Origin: Ignelater luminosus
Lineage: Eukaryota > Arthropoda > Insecta > Coleoptera > Elateridae
DNA: 64,000 nucleotides
Direction: 5' to 3'
NCBI GenBank assembly: GCA_011009095.1
Contig: VTPC01005366.1
Coordinates: 21,174 to 85,173 of the forward strand
This document shows positions 1-11,658 of the stretch, piece by piece. A program made the translations under genes and the position numbers. How positions within the stretch are numbered: position 1 is the first letter of the stretch; every line of letters begins with the position of its first letter. The notes under the pieces are model-generated. The model was not told where the DNA came from, ran no database searches, and was given only the letters and a program-made list of their open reading frames with translations.

Positions 1-3000
1 ATACCAGTAATGGGGGGGGGGGGAATAAATAAGTTTAGTTTTAAAGATCAGCATGTATATTCATATTCTATACATGTGACAAACTTCAGACGAATGAAAC
101 AACAATAGCAACGTTTGCAGGTTTATAGGGCAATATTAACAGTAGGTGAAACTGAATAGGAAGCTGTAAATAAACCGCAGAAAGTTGTTAATAGTGTCAA
201 TAAACGAGCAAGGAATGGCGAATGAAACTAAACAAGAAGAGGTCCGTACATACTAACTTTACGAATAAACTGATTGAACATAGAACCTCGTTAGAAATAC
301 GTAAATGGCACAATTGTTCATGCTCTAACGCTGCGAAACACTAATGTGTGAAACTTTGATGAAACGAGCACGTGAAGAAGTATTGCTGAATGTACAAACA
401 CTGATCGCATTTAAAGATTTGAGAAGAGGGTACTAATGCCTTTTGGATGCAAGAAACAAGGGCGTTCATCAAGATCTTAAGAGAAAGACAGCCGAAGCAT
501 AAATAAAAACGTTTTACCCAGAAATAGGAAGCCAGCATGACCATATCGACATAGCGACAAGCGAAATAAATTATGAAAATTTTATTTAAAGTTGAAAAGC
601 AGATCTTTGAAAACCAATTTGATTTTGTATCAGGAGTTCTTGTTCTTACTGGAACTTGTCACAAAATCGATGTTTACTAGTGGAGACGACAGGGTTGCAG
701 TCTTTATAGATGAGCTACCACTTTTTAAGAGAAATCTGTAATTAAGCTGTAAGGTCACAACCCTCCCAAACATATTGAATAAACCGTCACTAGCAGTTAC
801 ACAGTTATTATTAATTAAAACAGCAATTGTATTATGTTGGACGTCTGGAGTGCTATAGCTAATAAATGATGTCTTTTGGCAAAAGAAAAGCGATTATTTG
901 GCATATCCTCTTTGGAATTAACTAAGTGCTCAAGGTATGATTATTTCACTTATTTTACATTGTATAGCCAACAACTATCTTTAAATTCTGTAGCTGCGCA
1001 AAGTCTTGGTTCATCAGATTAACGTCTAATTGTTATGAACTGTGACTGTTTGATTTATTTTGCTTGTAGAATGTGTACCAAGAGAGGCAGTCTTTTAAGG
1101 GAAAAATTTTGGAAACTAAATATCCAGGTTATGACGATTTATTTTATATATAATTTTGTACATTAACATAAACACATTTCTTTGACATGGACCCCTTCCC
1201 ACAATCTGCTGTATATAGTATTAAAAACCTTTGGAAGTAAGAAATCTTCAAACCTTTGAAGCAACAGTTTTCAATGCCTGCAAAGCCTTGCACGAATAAT
1301 GAAAAGTGCATGGATTCGTGCTAAAAAGAACTTACGATTCAATAACTTTGTTAGTAGATGTTGCAAGAATCTCCAGTTGTACACAAAGAATGCTGTCCTC
1401 AGAAGGTATAAACCTGAAATGAAATTCGTTTTCAAATACGATTCTGACTACGTTCCTCTGTGTTTCCATCTCTTTCTTTCCTTGCCAGTGTTCTTGACAC
1501 TCTGGCTGGTTATATCTAGATCCAGTCTGGGTTCAATCTGTGTCGAGGGTTGGAACATCCCTTCCATCTCGTGGCCCTACGGATGTCCATCTTCTGGTGA
1601 TGGACTGTATTACTTTCGTCAAGCTGTACGCATTTCTTGAGCTTAGCTTCAAAGTGGCAAATGACTCTTTATGCCACCCTTCTTGGACGCGCCACCAGCA
1701 TTGAAGAATTTTATAGATTGGAACTTTGAAACTATGAATTGCTCAGAAAATTTTTTTACACATAAGGTTTGTTTATTAATATTACTCGTTCATCGTTTTT
1801 CCAAAAACGAAAATACCAAATTTAGACAAGGATTAAAATCAATTACTCTTTGATGCGTTTTTATATTCTAACGGCAAGAAGCACTAACTCGTAGAAAGCT
1901 TGAAAACGAATTAAATCAAGATAGAAAACTACAGTAACTGTTTACATAAAAAGAATAACAAAATTTTTTAGTTTACACTAAGACTCTGCTCTTAAACACT
2001 AAAGAAGTTACACAACTTTCAATTGCCGATAATCAGAGTTAAGTGTTTCACAACAGCACTAAGACAAAAGGTAGAATCATGATCCAAGCTTATTGAATTT
2101 AAAAGAGAGACAGAATGAGGAAAACTGAGAAATTTCTCGGGAATACTGACGATATATACGTTACAAACAAATATTTGAACGGCTATCCTATACCACAATC
2201 AGGATTAATCTTAAAGATGTTTAGAAGCGCTTCGCAGTATTTATGTTACGAATCCGAAGCAAATTTTTGAAAAACAAAAAGAAATTGACAGTCTTGATTC
2301 AGAATATTGAATTGTTCTAGGACGAAACATTTTCAAATAATTAGATCAAACTAATTGGCTGAAGTTGATGAAAGTTCAAAATACATTTATTTCTGTTAAT
2401 TAGTATTAATGTCGACGTCACATCATTTTTGTACTGCATATGTTTTGTGTATCTCTTTAAATCCCATTTTAAAAACAACATCTGCGGAGCAATAAATTTA
2501 TAAAAAGTAGATAAATATTATAGAGCAAGATACGTATGCCATGAAAATAAAAACAGCAAGAATGTAGGTATGGAGGTCACGGCAGATTTTCAAAAATATT
2601 CGCCTTTTGCGAGCGATAAACTTACAATAAATGCAACTTGGAAACATATTGCTATTACACATATTTATGTTCAGGGAGCAATAAAGCAGCGGTATTGTGG
2701 CATTTATCGAAAATATTCCTTGCTTTTATCGAGCACTTGCTTTTATTTATCGCAAAATAAAAATTGTTGGAATTTTTACAATAATTTATTTTCGCATACC
2801 AGTATCCCAATCTGTTGACAATTTTGTACAAAATAAACTTTGATTTTGACTCTTTAAGCAAATTTTATTAATGCAAATTATTTAATATTCCCCAGAAATT
2901 CTCGCCCTTGCTTAGTGTGGTTTTTAGGTTAACGAAAAATAATTTTGTTGAAAATCTGCTTCCATTTACGCAATACTAATTAGAGAAGATTATGTTCACA

Positions 3001-5299
3001 GTAGAATAACTAAGTACAAACAAGGTTTGTCATTTACTATTCAGAAGCTGTACCTACTTACACTTTCGTGTAATCTTCAAGGAGTTCCATCAAGAAAACC
3101 GCGCTATCACGTTATTAAAACGTTGTGTGTCTATGTGTACGCACACCTTCTATGATTTTGCATAAAATCACTGTCTGGGTTTTATTAACTAAAATTAGGC
3201 CCTTTCACTCTAAATGCCGAAATGGCATTTCGTTTTTACAGACACTCTTTCTGACTTTCTGGTCATAACTGAACGTATAGAGTTAGGAAGTTAACATTGG
3301 ATCATTAAGTTTTATGCCGACTCTTGAGTTAAGTTGTGTGGCGGCGGTTGTCTGGAAGTGTCTGTAAGAAAACTTGCAATTACTGATTATGGTCGTTTTA
3401 TACTGTGGTTTCCTGGAACACTTTTTAATTTCTTATTGGCATTTGAATTTTTACGATCGTTTTATCAGAATATCTCTTTTATAAAAGGTCGTAATAATAT
3501 CCTGAAATTAGTATTTTATGAAGATGAAACATTATTAAAGCGGTTTTTTTAGATAAAATTACAAAAATCGATTACTTCTACATTTTAATTGTTTGCTTAC
3601 ATATCCCAATCGCTCTTCCAAGTTTAATTGTGAAAGTAGATACCCCGAAAACTTGTGTTGCGTCGTGCTTCGCTGATATTTGTTGACATAACCGACTTTA
3701 CCAAAACAGAGCTCGGAAAAGTTATAACGGGAACGAATTAATAAAATTCTGCTTCAAGTATCATCCAACTCGTCTAATAAACGTGGATGAAATGTTTTCA
3801 TCCGCAATTCCTATATTTATGCATCTCTTTTGAATAATCCAATAATTTCCCAGGTTTGAAAAATGCCAGGAACGAAAACAATTTTCTGGGCTTGGCGTTT
3901 GTGGCAAAATTATAATAAACATGTTCTCACATTTAACCCTGCTGAAATGGTTTTATGGTGCCTTCTAGATTGTTTTGTTTCCAGTTTGTAACTTTCTGGC
4001 TATAATAAATGAAACAAAAACGTTGCGTCCAGTAAATGGTGCATTCAGTGTGAACGAAGGGTGAAGGTACGAGAAAGACAATAACGTGTTTTGTATAATC
4101 GGGTGGGTTTATATTTTGATAGCTGGTGCTTAAACTGAAGTGTGTTGGGTTTGCAAACGTTTCAGTTTGCAAGTTTACCAATAGTCAGCAAAACTTGTTA
4201 TTTTTTAATTTGGAATTCTTCTCAACTGATAAAGACAGTTAAATTGAATTTTTCCATTTGACTTTCAAATTGTTCTAGTTTATCTAAATATTTAGGTATA
4301 CTGTAGTAGTATTAAAATTTATTCTAATATTTGTCCCTTTAATTTAATTTTATTTTACTGTGGTTAACTCTGGTGTTGAGTAGACTCGAGAATTTCATCT
4401 TTGCATGTGTAATTTAGGTTTGAGCTCCGTGATTTCACTATTTAATTAGTTGGATGTCCATTCCTCACCCTTGTTATTCGAGTTTGTGATTTCTTCGAAA
4501 TAATTTAATGGTACTTTCTAATTATGTTACGCTAGAGAGGATTTGTAGTAATTAAAATTGAGGTAAGGACACATACTGGATTGTACTACACTAGAATTTC
4601 AATATCATTTATAATGACTACCGTCGCTATTTATAGTTGGTAGCTTACAATTCTAATTCAATTTCAAACTTTGAATTATTAATTAATTTATTTGCCAGTC
4701 TGATTTTCAAAGCCTGAAAATGCTGCATTGAACCAAGTTGAAAAAAGAAAAATTTTTGAAATATTGTTACGTGAGCGTTAAAACAATTTCTACTCTTATG
4801 ATTATATTATTTATTGCCTTAAATATACAATTAAAAGATATCAAATATATATAATAGCTACGCGGACGACTGGTAACTGATTGAGCTGCTCTCAAAGGGC
4901 GGCATTAGTTTTTTTGGTCTTTGCAAGTAGCGGGTCCGCTTGTACTTCAGAATGCCAGCGTCTGGAGCTGTCCGTAACAATATTGAACTATAAAGGTGTA
5001 GGTTCAAACTGCCAGTTGTGTTTTGAGTGAAATGGAAATAGTAACTATAAAGTTTGACAAAAAAACTAAGCGCGCCATATTGTTGCAAATTGAATCTTCA
5101 GTAAAAAAAAATAAATTTTTAGATAGCTTTTGGATCAGCAAAAGAAAATCATTTTTCACCAATATTTCAAAAGCAGGATGTTCAAATTTTGTTTTCACAT
5201 TTGCATTCAGGATAAGAAAGTGTCCAATGGTCTCGAAAACTTCTTTTTGCTATCGCCACTACTGAACCAGAACTAACAATCTTCAGAACCGTACAGGGA
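1..5299. other. AT-rich non-coding stretch
   Basis: No coding region, RNA gene or repeat could be supported here. Open frames are short, differ in frame from their neighbours, have low-complexity composition and lack recognisable domains, so they read as chance. A run of twelve G residues at 12-23 is the only simple-sequence feature that stands out. An open frame at 5023-5265 lies just upstream of the Tc1-type scrap but matches no part of a transposase that I recognise. Confidence 0.6.
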
Positions 5300-5510
5300 T
5301 ACTTCTAAATTGTTATTCATGGAATCTCACTATTGTCGTGGCCAGTCCAATCTCCCGGCATGAATCCGATTGAATAGGTTTGGGATATGCTACAAAGAAA
5401 AGTTCTAGAAGCAAATGATCGTAGAGTACTCGAAAGAGAGGATACCTCAAGCCGATCTTGATAAATCCTAAGCATATTCAGTCTTTGTTACAGAGTCGGT
5501 ACAAAATTTT
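5300..5510 (+). pseudogene. Tc1-type transposase, C-terminal fragment
   Basis: Translation of the plus strand from 5318 gives SWPVQSPGMNPIE, a stop, then VWDMLQRKV. This is the signature around the last catalytic acidic residue of Tc1/mariner-superfamily transposases, normally WPxQSPDLNPIExxWxxLxxRV. The catalytic Glu codon would be 5372-5374 and is followed directly by an in-frame TAG at 5375-5377. The usual Asp of SPDLN is Gly here. A weaker match to the terminal helix (IQSLLQSR) follows at about 5478-5500. The N-terminal helix-turn-helix regions and the first two catalytic Asp residues were not found upstream, and no terminal repeats are visible. It is an old fragment. A chance match is possible but unlikely given the run of conserved positions. 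Confidence 0.6.
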
Positions 5511-6191
5511 CAATTTTTCAAATTTATTTCTTTAGTTAAAGTAATGTCAAGTTTTTACGTTTTCCCCAAAAAGTTTTCTTTGTAACTTTTTTAATTTCTA
5601 AAATAGTTAGTTTCGTTCATTTTCCTAATGTTTAATAAATTTGATTATATTTATATACAAACGGTATTATAAATTTATTAAATTATAAAAACTTAAAGAA
5701 AAACTTAAATTTTTAATTTCTTAAAATATCATTACACGATATCTGGTCTTTAAATCTGATAGAAAACATTGAGGGAACGGCGGAATCGCTTTGTTGACGA
5801 ACCGATTTTTAGCTTTGCCACCATCACCGGGCGCAAAATCAGCTACTAGGAGTGAACCACTTCTACTACCAATGTACCGCAACCGCCCCAAAAAGCACAT
5901 GTGTAACTTTGGAAAAAAACTACGGACTTTACAAGAGATATGAGTTTAGTCCACACATTTACAATAACAATCTATATAGAAATAGAAGGTTGTAGGCATT
6001 TTTACATTTTATAGGATAAAATAATTATGCCATTACATGACAATATTCATGACTGGTCAATCCAACAGAAATCTTGATAGCTTCATGTATGACAGGTACA
6101 ATATTTGTCCTTCAGTTCCTCTCATAATCTGACATAAATTCTTTTAATCAGTAAAACTCCATCTCCTTTCCTCTTCTATTGCATTTGAGTT
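5511..6191. other. AT-rich non-coding stretch
   Basis: Mostly A/T-rich sequence from the end of the Tc1-type scrap to the start of the 286-bp direct repeat. No gene, repeat unit or RNA was recognised. Confidence 0.5.
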
Positions 6192-6477
6192 AGTCCATAT
6201 TCAAACCAATCATTTCAGCGACGATTACTCCAAAGAAAATTCTGATATCTTCGGCAAATGTTAAAATTCCAATTCCAAAAGGATTTTATAAACTGTACTT
6301 TTTTACCCTCGGCTGCATCTTTAGTCCTAATCTTAAAAGCTCTTGGTTAGAAATAACAATGAAATTGTTTACAAACTTCGTAGTCTCAGCTCTTATCTTC
6401 TATTGGGTCTAATTATCTTCTGACAGACTGTCAAGTTGGGCGTTTTCTTTCTTACTTAGATAACTTTTTATTTCTTA
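6192..6477. repeat. Direct repeat, first copy (286 bp)
   Basis: This unit starts with AGTCCATATTCAAACCAATC and is followed immediately by a second diverged copy starting at 6478. Shared landmarks in the same order are a TTCCAATTCCA/TTTCAATTCCA block, a TTTTATAAA/TCTTAAAAA block, an AATGAAATTGTTT block and a CTCTTATCTTCT block. The two copies are head-to-tail with a spacing of 286 bp. No protein could be assigned in either direction, so the nature of the unit is unknown. Confidence 0.7.
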
Positions 6478-6770
6478 AGTCCATATTCAAACCAATCCTT
6501 TCGGCAACGGTTACGTCATTTAAGTTTCAATTCCAGAAGAATCTTAAAAACCTTACTCTTCTGCGCTTGGTCGCATTTCTAGCCGCAATCTATCAAGCCC
6601 TTAGAGATTAAAATGAAATTGTTTCTAAACATTCCAGTGCAGTCTGATCTCTTATCTTCTCCAGGTTTAATTATTTTCTGGTAGTGCCATCGATGCCTAT
6701 TCCCTGATTTTGCATGCGTTGAGAAGTTTTTGTACTTGAAGTTTTCTTCTCTTAGAGAGCTTACCATTTG
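6478..6770. repeat. Direct repeat, second copy
   Basis: Second, diverged copy of the unit beginning at 6192, sharing its AGTCCATATTCAAACCAATC start and several internal blocks. The right boundary is approximate, because similarity fades near the CTTAGAGAGCTTACC segment, which corresponds to CTTACTTAGATAAC at the end of copy one. Confidence 0.65.
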
Positions 6771-6977
6771 TAAATGTCTGCTATCATTGCGACTGTTTGT
6801 ATTTTGAATATAGCTGTCATCCAAATGCGATCAGTCTCTCATCCTTTCTCAGTTGTTAGCTTTGCCGTTTTCGTTTTGTTTTCCCGGTATTTCATCTTGT
6901 GCGATTAATATTGTAAAACATGATATCTTTTATATCTTGCTATGGAGAAAAAGTATTTCAAATTTCTGTTTTATTTT

Positions 6978-7146
6978 TACAAGGTGTTTCAGCGACCTCA
7001 GGACTGAAATTGCAGTCAGAAATGAGTCAGCAGTGAAAAAAACATCCAAACTTATAGGGTCGGTGTGGCACGTTTTTATAGAGAAGTAACATCTTTTAAC
7101 ATTTTCGGAATTTCTTCAGTTCACAATCTTTGATACACACTCTGTA
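6978..7146. mobile_element. Possible small inverted-repeat element (MITE-like)
   Basis: The left end reads TACAAGGTGTTTCAGC and the reverse complement of the right end reads TACAGAGTGTGTATCA. These can be aligned as imperfect terminal inverted repeats about 169 bp apart. Short non-autonomous elements with TACAGGGTG-type ends are common in insects. The repeats here are short and imperfect, and no target duplication beyond TA can be seen, so this is tentative. Confidence 0.25.
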
Positions 7147-10100
7147 TAGTGCAATGTACTTAAATCTTGATCCGGTCTTTCTTCAACATACCCACATTTG
7201 CAAAACAATACTCTCTTTTCCTCTGATTCTTTTTTTCAGTTTTTGTCATTGAAGAATACCATTCGTGAGATTTGTCTTCTTAGATTGGCAGTTATCACTG
7301 TAATAACCACATAGATTGTTTTATCATTATCACTACTATCTCATTTTACTCATAGTCTTCTTTCAATTTACTGTTTGATCATTTCTGTATTCCGAATATT
7401 CTGATCTATCTGATTTCATGTTAGTCTACGTCATTCATCTTGAATGTAGCATCTCGCCGATTCTTCAGTTAATCTAGACCCAAGACTTTCAGATCAGAAC
7501 CAAATACAGAAATCCAAAATCTTATATGTCAAAATTGGTCCATTTGGGAAGATTATAAGCTTCTTTGAGCATCCATCATCGTCGTGGTTTTCATATATTG
7601 GAGAAAGCCAAATATAGCAAAATAACTATGTTATAAGTATCAGATAAGATTTTAATTCAGGAGTACAGAAGTGAAATAATTTTTAATTTCATTGTGCCAT
7701 GAAGAATGCGATAAAGCAAATGGTCAGTTTCTGATATAAAAAGCAAAAACTGTTCAAATCAATAATTCCTTTTTAAACAGCAGTTTATTATATTCTGATC
7801 TTTGAAAAGCTATGTTATTGTCAATAATAACAAGTTTTCGATCAAGATCGAATCGTCTACTTTTGAAGTCTTATCTTCATATTAAAATTCTTTTTTTCCT
7901 TTTCATCCTTTATATTTGACCCATAGCTCGCGATAGTATATTATGGTGTATCGAGCTTGAGTAGATATTGTAAGAAGTGATGAATGCACCAATTGTTTAG
8001 CAAAAATAGAATTTAAAACAATTTTTTGAATTTCAGTCAACTAAAAAAGGATATTGACAACCTAGTCATTTAAAATTTTTTTTCCACAACTCTTTAGCTT
8101 GCTAATAGCTGTCGAAAACAAGTCTTTGAAGATTTTGTTGTTGACCATACATAATTAGTTATTACTTAAATTTTAATGATTACATGGTGTGTAAACAAAA
8201 AATCAATTCCATTTTTCTTGTTACCTTGTACCTTTTAAGTTTATCGAAGTTTGAGTGTATAACTTAATACTTGAGCAATGTTCATTGAGTAGGGCTGATT
8301 TTATATTTTGTCTGTAAACTGAGAGGTAAATTCAATTAAATACCATCATTTAAATCGTCTCCCTGAATATTTACTAAAATACATAGTTTATGAAAAGAAG
8401 TCTATTGAGAATCAAACTAACGTGCTGATGGTTGCTAATGTAAAATATATTTTGAAAAACCGAAAATTTATCTCTTAAATAGATTTATATGCAAACTTTT
8501 ATAATAGTTTTGACTTCAATTCATTGTGACTGTATCACAAAAGAGTTCCTAACTATTCTTCCGAAAGAATATTTAAGTTTAAAAGTATTTATACAAAGAT
8601 TCTCCCCAGTAGGTCATCATTATACTCCTATTCAGAGTTAATATGCTTTATTCAATTTTGCAATAAAAAGAGAAAACCTTCCTGGTAATTATATATACGA
8701 TTGGGATTAATTGAAATGTACTTCCTAAATATCATTAGCAATCAAGACGTACTTTTTTGGTGGAAATGAGGGAAAATGTAAACAATTGCTAATTCTTAAT
8801 TAAAGTAAAAGCCTTGGTATATTTCTAATTCGTTCTTTACTTGATTTCAGTTTTATAAGATTTTAGGTTGATTTTATTTCAAGTTAAAATTTTATTCGGT
8901 TTATATTTTACCGAGGTTTATTTAATTTCTTTTGAAGTTGAATTTTGAATTTTGGTAGAAAGTCCGTATTTGCGTGATATTGTTAACGATTTTTCAGATT
9001 TCAGTAGACGCTTTAAATTAACTTTCTTTCTTGATAGTGATTGGCACGTTGCGAATTTAGCGCCTACGTACACTTGCTTTCTATTTTAAAATTACGTTCT
9101 AGAAAATAAATCTCAATAAACTAAGATATTGCGTTCAGAGGGGCTGTCTCATATTTTATAACTTCTATTAGATTTTGCTACCATAGTACAATCTTTTTTT
9201 CTTCATTTATTTTCACTACATCTAGTCATTAAATTAAAATAGAATTTATGGATCATCTTGTGGAGAACTATTATTTGTTTACCAACTGCGTAGAGAAAGT
9301 GAGAGGAAAACATAGTAAAAAAAATTCTATTTACAAAATAATTTTGTAAATTTAATGATCTTTTTATGAGTTTAAGGTCATCTGTCACTATTATCGTTTT
9401 CATTAATTTCCGTAGTAAATTGTTATGGAAATTTAATGTCCTGAAATAAATATGCAAGCGCCTCGTTTAACATTACCTTTTTGTTAAAATCCTTTTATAG
9501 TCTAATCTACGTTAATGTAAAATCTATATCGTAAAATAGGGTGGTACTTGATAAAATACACAAGTTCATTTGAGTGACGTAGATGTACAGGGTACATTTA
9601 TAAAGTTATCTATTCAAGGGATTTTGCATAAATTTTCCGAGTGTCTTGTTTTAACAAATAATAATTTATTAGATGAAAATTTGATACTTTATCAGTCATT
9701 TGCTAAATGTTTCATTTATTTAAATGAATTATTTTAAAAATTATTGAAGAGTGATATTCACAAGTTCATTAAATTATAAAAAAATTATAGATTCCTCAAG
9801 ATTAAGCTTCAGTGGAAAAGAACTTAATTTTAAATTTGTTATTGTACATGATGCTTAACGATTCTGGTCTCATACGTTTATAATCTTATTATTGGAACTG
9901 TCAAATGTACGTTTAAGAAAAGTTGCACCACTGACTATTTGGACAAATTCTAAAATTATTCTTAACTCTTTAGGGTTCACACTAGGAATTTATTATCTTA
10001 AAAATAAAATTTTCTGTATTTTCATATTTTCTCTCACTGCTGATCTCTTCATGTAACTAGAATTTTAAGTATTGTTTAAGATACAAAGAAACTTAAGGCT

Positions 10101-10429
10101 GCTTTTGGAACTAACTTCATCCTCAGTGGTAGACTGAATGTTTTGAATGAAAAGAGAAAAATTTATATAAATTCCATATTTGGAAGTTACTTCAATGTTT
10201 AAACTGTTTGTATTTGCCGACCACGCTGATCTTGATACTCGAATATTTTTTGGGAATTACGAAAACCCTTAATCACCTAAATGTTTCAAACTCTTATGTA
10301 ACATTACATTTGAAGTTTTTTTCTAATTTCTAATTCATTTTTTTTAAATACGAAGCGAGTTTTGATTATTTCTCAAAGATATGGAAAAGCGCGCAAAACA
10401 GTACAAAACTTTGAAAATGTTTGATAATA
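7147..10429. other. AT-rich non-coding stretch
   Basis: Nothing was recognised on either strand over this stretch. Open frames are short, rich in Phe, Leu and Lys from A/T-rich codons, and unrelated to known domains. Confidence 0.55.
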
Positions 10430-11658
10430 AGCTTTCGTCATCCATTTCTGTCTTTGGCCTGTTTCTGCTTGGATCCAGCTGCGTCCATTTTTCTCTTAGA
10501 TTTTGGTTATGTCATTATTCTATGTTTTTCTTGATTTTCTGCACTATTCCTCTATAACCTTTTTCTATCTTTCATATTGCTTTCATCATCCTACCCTCAT
10601 CCCTACTAGTAACTGCATGTCTGAATCATCTCAATGCTTGTGTTTGTATTGACATTACTGCAGTTTTCACCTTGAGCCTCATAGTTTTTAGTTTCTGTTT
10701 TCGTCCATTCTTGTTACTCCTATCTTTCTCAGTATTCTCATTACACTGTCTTCAGTTTTGCTTGTTATTCTGTCTGCTAATGTCACGACTTGCATCCGTA
10801 TGATAATTATTCATAAATCTGGACTTTCATTATTTTTGTCGTTTGTTAGAAAACGTTTCACGTTTTTATTTTTGTCCTATACAAAGCCGATTGATTTTTT
10901 ACTTATTTGATTTGCTGTTTTCTTTTTAATTTCTACACTGCCCTGCAAGGAATAAAGGTCCCAACTCGAAAAATAAACAAAATTAGGTTTAGGGTGTCGC
11001 TGGATTCTTTGCACTAAATCCATTGGTCAAGCAAGAATGACTGCAGATCGAAAAACCATGTATTATTTATGGAATCTCGATCATTACTCTGGATGGTAAT
11101 GAAGTCGTTGATACAATCGGCCTTTATTCTCAGATGTTATTGATCTAGGACGTCATGTTATTTTTCTATTTTTTTTGCAATTCCTTTTTTGTGACCTTTA
11201 TTTCTGAGTTGACTTTCTTTGCATTTTTATTCAATCATCATTGCAAATAGAAGTGGGTTTAGTATACTGTCTTGTCTGACCGCTTTGGTAGTGACAAGCT
11301 ATTTGGAACAGTTGCTGCCTATCTATAGTGTATCTTCGATTTTGTAGTAACACTTATCACTTTCTGCCATTGTTTCATCCTTTAATACGCTATCAAAAGA
11401 TTTTTCAAGTATCAGTAAAACTTTTTGGCCGAGGCTAATGATTTTTTTGCTATCTGTCTGATTTCTCTTAGGATATTTCTTATTTTCTGTCTATGCCACT
11501 CTTCAATAATTCTTTTGTGTATTTTTACGCAGAGCACAGCAGTGATATATCCATATAATAATAGTAGTTGGCAAAGTTTCATTTTTTGTGTTTTTGGACA
11601 ACCACTGCTGTGTTTCAATCATTTGGAATTTTATTTGTTTTCCATTCCAGTCAGATGA
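10430..11658 (-). pseudogene. Decayed LINE reverse transcriptase and C-terminal tail
   Basis: Read on the minus strand, several broken frames line up in the order expected for the second open frame of a non-LTR retrotransposon. First comes a segment ending IIEEWHRQKIRNIL (about 11620-11410). The reverse transcriptase motif LVTTKAVRQDSILNPLLFA follows at about 11299-11242; it corresponds to the conserved TTKGVRQGCxLSPxLF block. After a poorly preserved gap, a tail carries QALRWFRHAV and DEGRMMKA segments (about 10665-10580), like the conserved LRWFGHVxRMxxxR block near the C-terminus of many insect LINEs. The order downstream to upstream fits one element. Many stops and frame changes show that it is dead. 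The YADD catalytic box was not seen. Exact ends are not determinable. Confidence 0.65.
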
